The notes beneath the pieces were generated by a model that did no database searches, was not told the origin of the DNA, and saw nothing but the letters and a program-made list of their open reading frames with translations. The translations under genes and the position numbers were made by a program. A stretch of 64,000 nucleotides of DNA from positions 310,001-374,000 of the forward strand of contig NZ_JSVU01000004.1 of assembly GCF_000952855.1 (NCBI RefSeq), given 5' to 3'. Shown here in pieces: positions 52,736-59,118 of the stretch. The DNA is from Aequorivita vladivostokensis (lineage in GTDB: Bacteria; Bacteroidota; Bacteroidia; Flavobacteriales; Flavobacteriaceae). How positions within the stretch are numbered: the stretch's first letter is position 1; each line of letters starts with the position of its first letter.

Positions 52736-53629
52736 TTATTTATTAATTAATTCCTCAAATTTTAAAATCAAACTTTTTCTCAGTAAGTTTTTCGTTTTCA
52801 ATAAATCGTTTTTTTCAAGAAGCTTTTGAAAAGCTATTCGTTCTCTGCTTTTAATGTTTCTGTTTTTCCTTTCTGAAAGCTTTTCCCAATAGTTGAAACT
52901 TATATATCTCTCCAACTGGATTATATCTTCACTGGGTATTATTGATTTTGGAGGTATGTCGTCAATTATTATCAGTTCATCAAACCTTTTGAGTAAGTCA
53001 TTAAAAAGGTTTCTTAGGCAATCTTTTTTCTTCAAATCGTGAATATTAAATACTCCAAAAGGATTAAAGCCCTTGCTGTTTTTATATTTTAATTCAAACC
53101 TGATTAGGTCATATTTCAAATTGAATTGTTTTGCCTTATCGTAGATTTTGAAGTAATAATTATAATGATTGAACTGTTTGTATTCTCCCCTACCACCAAA
53201 CTGTTCATTATGGTTATATAATGCCAGATTGTGAAGTATTATATTGTTTGAAATTACTTGCTCTGCTGGTTTCGATAATTTTAGATTTAAGCCAAATTCC
53301 AGTTGTGTAAGCCTAGTAGCTTTTATGTCTGTTAATTTGCTGTCGAGATAATTAATGGTACTGACCAAATCTGAATAAGTAAAATCATTATGGTTATGGC
53401 TTCTTTTTGAAACCATTTCATTATAGAGCTTATGGATTGAATTTTTTAGATAAGCCGATTTTTCATTTATACCTAGTTCCATACTACCAATTTTCACCTT
53501 GTAGGGGTATCGAATTTCTCCTGAGTGGTATTCCAGCTCAGTTAATAGTTCATCAAAATTTTCCTTCTTGCATACAAAGGGTTCAATTTTACTCTTGTCC
53601 TTGTACTGTAGTCTTACAAAATCAATCAT
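52736..53629 (-). CDS. Possible rolling-circle-type replication initiator
   Basis: This 297-aa basic protein has TRLTQLEFGLNLK, YYFKIYDKAKQFNL and LIRFELKYKN segments, resembling phage X/gene II-type and plasmid replication initiation proteins of Bacteroidota. A clear catalytic tyrosine motif could not be fixed, so the identification is tentative. It lies between integrase and excisionase, 4 bp after the latter on the same strand, a common place for Rep-like genes in elements that replicate after excision. Confidence 0.55.
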   Translation of the reverse strand: MIDFVRLQYKDKSKIEPFVCKKENFDELLTELEYHSGEIRYPYKVKIGSMELGINEKSAYLKNSIHKLYNEMVSKRSHNHNDFTYSDLVSTINYLDSKLTDIKATRLTQLEFGLNLKLSKPAEQVISNNIILHNLALYNHNEQFGGRGEYKQFNHYNYYFKIYDKAKQFNLKYDLIRFELKYKNSKGFNPFGVFNIHDLKKKDCLRNLFNDLLKRFDELIIIDDIPPKSIIPSEDIIQLERYISFNYWEKLSERKNRNIKSRERIAFQKLLEKNDLLKTKNLLRKSLILKFEELINK

Positions 53630-53633
53630 AGGA

Positions 53634-53927
53634 CTAGCTTTTTAAATTTCTAGTCAAATACTCCTCAATCTCTAGACTTGTGGAATCAGTTGATTCCACT
53701 TGACCCTTCAATATCCAATTATCAATATCTTCCCTCTTGAAGTAGATTTTTTTACCTCCAGGTTGATAAAAGGCTATTTCCTTAGCCTTGGTTTTTTTGT
53801 AGAGAGCTGACTTGGATATACTTAAATATTCTGAAGCCTCTTCAATTGTAAAAAATTCCTTCTGCTGTGTGTTAAGTTTTAATAGAAGTTCTTTTATTTC
53901 GTTTAATTCATTTTGGATAAATTCCAT
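53634..53927 (-). CDS. Excisionase-type helix-turn-helix protein
   Basis: This 97-aa protein has a MerR-like winged HTH of the excisionase family: FFTIEEASEYLSISKSALYKKTKAKE, then GGKKIYFKREDIDNWI. Such proteins bend attachment-site DNA and favour excision by the tyrosine integrase. A perfect 14-bp palindrome lies 16 bp upstream of the start, possibly its operator. It forms an operon with the Rep-like gene. Confidence 0.85.
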   Translation of the reverse strand: MEFIQNELNEIKELLLKLNTQQKEFFTIEEASEYLSISKSALYKKTKAKEIAFYQPGGKKIYFKREDIDNWILKGQVESTDSTSLEIEEYLTRNLKS

Positions 53928-53943
53928 AACTTTTAATTGTTAT

Positions 53944-53957
53944 GGATGTGCACATCC
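53944..53957. promoter_or_regulatory. 14-bp perfect palindrome upstream of the excisionase gene
   Basis: GGATGTGCACATCC is fully self-complementary and lies 16 bp before the start codon of the excisionase-type gene. The core TGTGCAC resembles the TTGTGCA(T/C) repeats in front of fic, so one regulator might serve both. Confidence 0.55.
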
Positions 53958-53991
53958 TGATTAATAATGGCACAAATAAAAGCAACAAAAA

Positions 53992-54011
53992 ACCCTTTGT
54001 TTTCAAAGGGT
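53992..54011 (-). terminator. Terminator of the 294-aa protein gene
   Basis: ACCCTTTG (53992-53999) and CAAAGGGT (54004-54011) form a perfect 8-bp stem with a TTTT loop. On the minus strand a TTTTTT run overlaps and follows the stem. Confidence 0.75.
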
Positions 54012-54022
54012 AAGAGAGGGTT

Positions 54023-54050
54023 AAGGTAAAATGTAAGGTAGAATGTAAGG
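54023..54050. repeat. 12-bp direct repeats
   Basis: AAGGTAAAATGT (54023-54034) and AAGGTAGAATGT (54035-54046) differ at one position, and AAGG follows as a partial third copy reaching the stop codon of the next gene. It lies between that stop and its terminator. Confidence 0.6.
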
Positions 54051-54935
54051 TTATTTCAGATACCTTGATTTAAGGTCTAAAATTTTAGAATCTATTTTAG
54101 ATTTTTCATTTTCATTTTTGGTCTTACCCCTTGATAGGGCTGCATAAATATCAGTACTTCTAAGTGGTTTCCCCTGCTTGTTTAAAAAAACCTTACTTTC
54201 CTCAATCGCAGAATGGGTAAAGCCGTGAAAGAATTGCTTTAATTGTTCTAAAAAATAGGCTATAATAAAGTTGTTTTGTGTAAAGTGAATTTTTTTCTCT
54301 AATAAATGAGGATTTGGTGCTGTGAATGCATTAATAAAATCCACCTCATCAATTTCATCATCGTGAATTATATCTAAAGAATAAGCTACTTCATATAAAT
54401 CGACATAAAAACTATATTTTAAATCCTTGTTTTTAAAGAATGTTACATCAGATTCCTTAGCTAGATATTTAAAAACTGGATGATGTTCCAAAATACTTCC
54501 AAATCTATCTTTAAGGCTATTTAAAATTTGTAACAATGAACTTTCAATCAGAAAAACCTCATCATTTTCAATCTTGCCTGCTCTTTTTAAAAGGGAATTT
54601 AAATCGTCATAAAGTCCCGAAAGTACATCTTGTTTTGCTGGAATTGAATCTAAAGCGGATATTTTATCTTCTATTCTTTCAAGAATTGAGGTTTTTTCGA
54701 AAACTAAAATTCTATTAAGAAAATCTTCTCGCTTAATAATATCTGTTACAAATATTGGCGTAGCCCCATTATCCTCAACCATTTCATCCTTCATATAATA
54801 ATCATATACGGGAATAAATTCATAACCTCTGTTTCGAAGTGTACTGTTTCCAACAAAGGAAGCTTTGAGAGATTCAATAGAATTTACAAATAACAAATCA
54901 AAGTAGAATGAAAGTATTTGATTGTCGCTATTCAT
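54051..54935 (-). CDS. Unknown mobile-element protein
   Basis: This 294-aa soluble, largely helical protein is of unrecognised function. The C-terminal segment (FIIAYFLEQLKQFFHGFTHSAIEESKVFLNKQGKPLRSTDIYAAL) looks conserved and is followed by a basic tail, so it may contact DNA. Proteins with this ending are, to my knowledge, found beside integrases of Bacteroidota elements. It has its own terminator, and repeats lie at its 3' end. Confidence 0.7.
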   Translation of the reverse strand: MNSDNQILSFYFDLLFVNSIESLKASFVGNSTLRNRGYEFIPVYDYYMKDEMVEDNGATPIFVTDIIKREDFLNRILVFEKTSILERIEDKISALDSIPAKQDVLSGLYDDLNSLLKRAGKIENDEVFLIESSLLQILNSLKDRFGSILEHHPVFKYLAKESDVTFFKNKDLKYSFYVDLYEVAYSLDIIHDDEIDEVDFINAFTAPNPHLLEKKIHFTQNNFIIAYFLEQLKQFFHGFTHSAIEESKVFLNKQGKPLRSTDIYAALSRGKTKNENEKSKIDSKILDLKSRYLK

Positions 54936-55043
54936 AATGTGGGAAAAAATTTATTGGTAGAATGCGAAAATGTTTAAAATTTATAATATAGAAAAGCCTC
55001 TACTAAATTAGTGGAGGCAATCAAATTTCTAGGTTAATACAAA

Positions 55044-55652
55044 TTATTTATTATCAAATGATTTACTATATCTCTTTAAAGCATCATACAAAATTTCAGC
55101 ATTTTCAGGACCACGAACCCCAATAACCAATTTATAACCAGCCTGCCTTTTATCTCCCCTAATAATATCTGGAAAAACATTAATGTATCCATCTGCCCCT
55201 CTCAATGATAGTGCATGAAACTCACAATTCTCAGTAAAATCATATACCTTGGAATATGGATACTGTTCGCCTGTTCTTCTATTTAGTTCTGTCAATCTCA
55301 ACAAATTATTTTCGAACTGTGCATTATATGGATTTTCTTTTTGCCAAACAAACCCATACTTATTGATATATTCAACAATCAACTCTTTAGTTTCTTCTAT
55401 TGACATTTCAACATTATCAAAATCCTCAATTTTTAAAATACTTCCATTTTCAAAAATCAATTTTGATACGTTTTTTTTAGGAATAATAAATATTGGGCCT
55501 TCTAAATTATCATAACTTTTGTATTTGATTTCATCAACACCAACTTCTAAAATTTTGCTTGAAATTGAATCTTTATTTGTTTTAATAATCACATCCTGTC
55601 CATATAAATATGAGGCCATAAATAATGAACTAATAAAAATTAATTTTTTCAT
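55044..55652 (-). CDS. Exported protein of unknown function
   Basis: This 202-aa protein has a signal peptide (MKKLIFISSLFMASYLYGQ) followed by DVIIKTNKDSISSKILEVGVDEIKYKSYDNLEGPIFIIPKKNVSKLIFENG. That module (a beta-rich opening ending in KxxVxxIxFxNG) is common at the start of Bacteroidota exported proteins of unknown role. It is the gene nearest the right attachment repeat and probably cargo. Confidence 0.72.
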   Translation of the reverse strand: MKKLIFISSLFMASYLYGQDVIIKTNKDSISSKILEVGVDEIKYKSYDNLEGPIFIIPKKNVSKLIFENGSILKIEDFDNVEMSIEETKELIVEYINKYGFVWQKENPYNAQFENNLLRLTELNRRTGEQYPYSKVYDFTENCEFHALSLRGADGYINVFPDIIRGDKRQAGYKLVIGVRGPENAEILYDALKRYSKSFDNK

Positions 55653-55701
55653 ATTAACATTTTAAATGCTTTGGTAATAAATCTCAAGATATAAAAATAC
55701 A

Positions 55702-55723
55702 AATGTTTAACCTATGTTTAACC
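55702..55723 (+). promoter_or_regulatory. Right subterminal 11-bp repeats, possible integrase arm sites
   Basis: AATGTTTAACC (55702-55712) and TATGTTTAACC (55713-55723) repeat exactly the first two units at 36460-36481, in the same order and strand. They lie 50 bp inside the right attachment repeat. Confidence 0.6.
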
Positions 55724-55737
55724 CACTAAAAACAGAA

Positions 55738-55763
55738 AAGCCTCCACATTTCTGTGAAGGCTT
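55738..55763 (-). terminator. tRNA-Asn terminator supplied by the element
   Basis: AAGCCT (55738-55743) pairs with AGGCTT (55758-55763), and CACA with TGTG inside. The hairpin lies just past the tRNA 3' end on the minus strand but within the element, so it appears to restore termination of the interrupted tRNA gene. Confidence 0.65.
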
Positions 55764-55773
55764 GTATTCATTC

Positions 55774-55821
55774 TGCTCCTCCTCTTGGGCTCGAACCAAG
55801 GACCCTCTGATTAACAGTCAG
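55774..55821. repeat. Right attachment repeat (attR), 48 bp
   Basis: The sequence is identical to 36302-36349. It covers the 3' part of the intact tRNA-Asn gene and stops in the anticodon stem. The 5' part of the tRNA (55822-55849) belongs to the chromosome only. Confidence 0.92.
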
Positions 55822-55849
55822 ATGCTCTAACCAACTGAGCTAAGGAGGA
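55776..55849 (-). tRNA. tRNA-Asn (anticodon GUU)
   Basis: The minus strand gives a 74-nt cloverleaf. The acceptor TCCTCCT/AGGAGGA is perfect with discriminator G. The D stem is GCTC/GAGC, the anticodon stem TCTGA/TCAGA with loop CTGTTAA and anticodon GTT, and the T stem CTTGG/CCAAG with loop TTCGAGC. It is the integration target; its 3' 46 bases are rebuilt by the element's repeat. Confidence 0.96.
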
Positions 55850-55962
55850 ATTTCGCTTTAGCGGTTGCAAATATACCTATTTTTTAATTCCGTCAAAATA
55901 AAAAATGAAACTTTATCAAATTTGTGGCAGATTTGTGGAGAACAATATTTTGGTTCAAAAAT

Positions 55963-56697
55963 CTATAAACCTTCTATTTCTTTGAGGAGCAATTTGTTTG
56001 CAGCAGTTTCGCTGTTTTCTAAAACTGTCTTTGCTTCCTCTATTTTATTTCCCTTTAAAAGGGCAAGGGCCAAGTAGAATCTTATTTCTTCAGAAAAAAC
56101 ACTCTTGGATTCTTTTTTGGCCAATTGCAGATATTTTTCGGCTTGGCGCGCGTTGCCATTTGCCAAATTTGCAACCCCGAGAAAATATACCACCGTATCG
56201 TTGTCGGGATGGGCGGCGTAAAGAGATTCCCAACGGTGAATGGCTTCAGCATATTCCTTGCGTTTGTAGTTTACCATTCCATGGTAAAAGTCGTAATCTG
56301 AGGAAGTCCCCATAGTTGTGGGCAATCCGGGATCGGGTTTAAAATTGGAAGAAAATACTTTTTCGGGAGAGTTGCTATTGTTTAAAATTGCCCAAGTGCT
56401 TACGCCAATCAATATTACAAGCGAGGCGGCAAGTGCAAGCCACTCACGCGATAGCCATTTTTTCTGGGGTTCCTCTTTTATTTCGGCGTGATAAGCATCC
56501 AGCGTATTTTGGAGGTTCTGTTCCTCAATACCTTGCATCACGGCTCGCTGTTCTTCCACCATAAGACGAAAAGCGGCGGAGCTATCCATGCGGCTATTGA
56601 ACTCGGCAAGCTCATCTGTGTCCAGTTTGCCCAGCAAGTATGCGTCTATCAGCTCTTGGTTTGCTTGAGTGTTCTCTATTTGGTTATTTGAGTCCAT
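55963..56697 (-). CDS. Anti-sigma-like membrane protein with TPR domain
   Basis: This 244-aa protein has an N-terminal cytoplasmic region (ELIDAYLLGKLDTDELAEFNSRMDSSAAFRLMVEEQR) like zinc-less anti-sigma domains of Bacteroidota. One transmembrane helix (WLALAASLVILIGVSTWAIL, near residue 85) and periplasmic tetratricopeptide repeats follow (FYHGMVNYKRKEYAEAIHRW, YFLGVANLANGNARQAEKYL). It overlaps the sigma factor gene by 14 bp and so probably holds that factor at the membrane; the signal is unknown. Confidence 0.8.
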   Translation of the reverse strand: MDSNNQIENTQANQELIDAYLLGKLDTDELAEFNSRMDSSAAFRLMVEEQRAVMQGIEEQNLQNTLDAYHAEIKEEPQKKWLSREWLALAASLVILIGVSTWAILNNSNSPEKVFSSNFKPDPGLPTTMGTSSDYDFYHGMVNYKRKEYAEAIHRWESLYAAHPDNDTVVYFLGVANLANGNARQAEKYLQLAKKESKSVFSEEIRFYLALALLKGNKIEEAKTVLENSETAANKLLLKEIEGL

Positions 56698-57271
56698 TGG
56701 GGATTGTTTGGGTCATTTTTTTTAATTGTTCCTGACAGCGATATTTTGCGTTGCGGGCTGAAGCCTCATCCATTTCCAATATTTGGGCTATTTCTTTGTA
56801 CGGTTTCCGTTCAAAATAAAACAGCCTTAGCAAGGTCTGGCAACGTTCGCTTAGATTGCCTATGCAATCCATGATTATTTTCACTTTTTTGTTGTTTGAT
56901 TCTTCAATGTCTATTTCCGGCTCTTCAAATTCTATATCACGATTTATAAAGGTTGTGTTCTTATATTTCACGCTGCGCACCTGGTCCAGCCATTTGTATT
57001 TGGCAATCTGAAACAGATAGCCGTTAATGGCAGTCTGGCTCTCTGCGGAAAACCGGTCGTTTTTAATATTTCGCCACATGGCTACGAACGCCTCTTGGTA
57101 CACGTCCTTGGCCTGCTGCTCGTCGCCGCTGTTTTTGAGTACGTAACGCTTCACCTTTGCAAAGTTGGTTATGTATAAATCCTTTAAGGTGGCAGCATCA
57201 TTTTGTTTGATGAGTGCTACCGTTCGGTTAAATGGCAAATCGTCTAATTTTTGGATGTTTTGCTTCTGCAT
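56684..57271 (-). CDS. ECF-type sigma-70 RNA polymerase sigma factor
   Basis: This 195-aa protein has region 2 (TNFAKVKRYVLKNSGDEQQAKDVYQEAFVAMWRNI) and region 4 (CQTLLRLFYFERKPYKEIAQILEMDEASARNAKYRCQEQL), the layout of extracytoplasmic-function sigma factors. It directs RNA polymerase to an unknown regulon. It is co-transcribed with the TPR/anti-sigma-like gene. rseP, whose product cleaves anti-sigma factors in other bacteria, is the next gene upstream but has its own terminator. Confidence 0.9.
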   Translation of the reverse strand: MQKQNIQKLDDLPFNRTVALIKQNDAATLKDLYITNFAKVKRYVLKNSGDEQQAKDVYQEAFVAMWRNIKNDRFSAESQTAINGYLFQIAKYKWLDQVRSVKYKNTTFINRDIEFEEPEIDIEESNNKKVKIIMDCIGNLSERCQTLLRLFYFERKPYKEIAQILEMDEASARNAKYRCQEQLKKMTQTIPNGLK

Positions 57272-57470
57272 GGGTTGTAAAACAATACAGAAAGATACAA
57301 TTTATCTGCAATCGTTTTATGATTTTTGAACAACTTAGGGTAAATAGCCCTTTTTTTTCGTTTAAATGAACACTTCCTTCTACCTAATATCGTGCAAAAA
57401 GTCCAAAAATTGCCTTTGCCATTTTCGAATACATCGGAAGGGACACCGAAATGTCATCGCAAAAGTCCAA

Positions 57471-57504
57471 AAAAATACTTCGGTTAAATTGCCGAAGTAT
57501 TTTT
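57471..57504 (-). terminator. Terminator of rseP
   Basis: AAAAATACTTCGG (57471-57483) and CCGAAGTATTTTT (57492-57504) form a perfect 13-bp stem with an 8-nt loop, 26 bp beyond the rseP stop. Confidence 0.9.
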
Positions 57505-57529
57505 AAAAAAGTTTTATAATAGTAGGTTA

Positions 57530-58861
57530 TTATTCAAACAACCAACGATAGATATCGTTTCCGTTGGCAAAGAGCACCAAGGCTATTAAAATGAAAAAGC
57601 CGACCATTTGGGCGTACTCCATAAATTTGTCGTTCGGTTTACGGCCTGTTACGATTTCATATAAAAGAAACATTACGTGGCCACCGTCCAAGGCTGGAAT
57701 GGGCAGGATGTTCATAAACGCAAGTATAATTGAAATCAAGGCCGTGGTGGCCCAAAAGCTCTGCCAGTCCCAAACGTCGGGGAACAGATTGCCAATGGCC
57801 CCAAAGCCGCCCACTTGGGTCGCTCCTTTTTTAGTAAAAACGTATTTAAACTGTGCCACATAATCCCTAAAGGTATTATAACCGAATCCAAATCCTCCAA
57901 CTATGCTTTCACCAAGCGTATATTCTATTTTGGTTTGACCCAACTGCGAACGCAACTTTTCGTTCGAAAAAGTAATGCCAAAAGTTCCTTTATCATCAGG
58001 AATAATTTTTAATGTATCCAGCTGATTGCCTCTGGCTATTACCACAATATTTTCATTTCCTTTGTTAGCCTCGGCAATTTTCTGAAATTCATCGAGATAC
58101 TGAACTTCTTGACCGTTTATTGAAACAATTTTGTCTGCTACTAAAACCCCAGCCTTCTGCGCGGGATAGTCTGCCCAAACTGAATCTATAATTGTACCTT
58201 GTCGCGGTGTAAAGGCAGGCATAATACCGCTTTCAAACATTTTTGACCCGGCATCTTCGGGCACTTCAATAATTTCAATACTGCCGTCGGCATGCTTTAC
58301 TTCTACTTTTGAAACATCGCGAACAAAAATATATCGGTTTATCTCCAATACGTCGTCCAACGGTTCGCCGTTGATGCTTAAGATCTGATCGCCATCCTGA
58401 AAACCGTATTCCTTAAATTGTTCGGTTACCGCAAAACCTTGAGGTAGATCGTCGTTCGTGGTAATATTTCGACCATAAACATATAATATGCCCATATAAA
58501 TAACGAAACCAACAATAATATTTACCGTAACCCCGCCAAGCATAATTATCAATCGTTGCCAGGCCGGTTTGCTTCGGAATTCCCACGGTTGCGGCGGCTG
58601 GGCCATCTGCTCCTTGTCCATGCTCTCGTCTATCATTCCCGAGATTTTTACGTAACCGCCCAAGGGCAACCAACCGATTCCATAAACGGTCTCGCCAATT
58701 TTCTTTTTGAAGAGCGAAAATTTCACATCAAAAAAGAGATAGAATTTCTCAACACGGGTCTTAAAAAGTTTTGCGGGAATAAAGTGCCCCAGCTCGTGCA
58801 GCACAATAAGAAAAGAAAGACTTAAAAGAAGTTGTATAGCTTTAACAGCAAATGGACTCAT
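57530..58861 (-). CDS. rseP: RIP metalloprotease RseP (site-2 protease)
   Basis: This 443-aa multi-pass intramembrane zinc protease of family M50 has HELGH at residues 22-26 in the first helix, the GYVKISGM loop, two PDZ-like domains (ADKIVSINGQEVQYLDEF is the second) and the C-terminal NILPIPALDGGH, where Asp is the third metal ligand. It cleaves transmembrane segments of anti-sigma factors or signal-peptide remnants. Length and layout are typical. Confidence 0.94.
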   Translation of the reverse strand: MSPFAVKAIQLLLSLSFLIVLHELGHFIPAKLFKTRVEKFYLFFDVKFSLFKKKIGETVYGIGWLPLGGYVKISGMIDESMDKEQMAQPPQPWEFRSKPAWQRLIIMLGGVTVNIIVGFVIYMGILYVYGRNITTNDDLPQGFAVTEQFKEYGFQDGDQILSINGEPLDDVLEINRYIFVRDVSKVEVKHADGSIEIIEVPEDAGSKMFESGIMPAFTPRQGTIIDSVWADYPAQKAGVLVADKIVSINGQEVQYLDEFQKIAEANKGNENIVVIARGNQLDTLKIIPDDKGTFGITFSNEKLRSQLGQTKIEYTLGESIVGGFGFGYNTFRDYVAQFKYVFTKKGATQVGGFGAIGNLFPDVWDWQSFWATTALISIILAFMNILPIPALDGGHVMFLLYEIVTGRKPNDKFMEYAQMVGFFILIALVLFANGNDIYRWLFE

Positions 58862-58999
58862 AGTTTTTTAAATATATTTTTATGAATAGACTCAATTTTT
58901 TATCACTCGATACCAAAATCGAGCCTAAAATAAGTTGCTTTCTCCGTATTGGATTCAGCAAAAAATCGCACAAAAGTAACCTTTTAGAGCTTGCAAAAA

Positions 59000-59027
59000 A
59001 AATAAGCGGGGGTGTTCCCGCTTATTT
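59000..59027 (-). terminator. Terminator of the M1 aminopeptidase gene
   Basis: AAATAAGCGGG (59000-59010) and CCCGCTTATTT (59017-59027) form a perfect 11-bp stem. On the minus strand it is followed by TTTTTTTT. It lies about 90 bp past the stop codon. Confidence 0.85.
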
Positions 59028-59118
59028 GTGATTCAAAATCAGGATTTTTTACCAAAAATTACAAGTAGATATTGTTTTTTTCTTAAGGTTTTATAGTCCT
59101 ATTTGTAGTTGAAAAAAG

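Larger units (their letters stand above)
36302..55821. mobile_element. Integrative element in tRNA-Asn carrying defence genes
   Basis: A 19.5-kb insertion is bounded by 48-bp identical direct repeats that equal the 3' part of tRNA-Asn. The integrase (51441-52673) and excisionase (53634-53927) lie near the tRNA end. The right third holds recombination or replication functions and the middle a type III restriction-modification system with Fic and a large nuclease-like gene. The left third holds small unknown genes and an SSB-like gene. Paired 11-bp repeats sit just inside both ends. No relaxase, coupling protein or conjugation gene is seen, so movement by transfer would need help. Confidence 0.9.
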
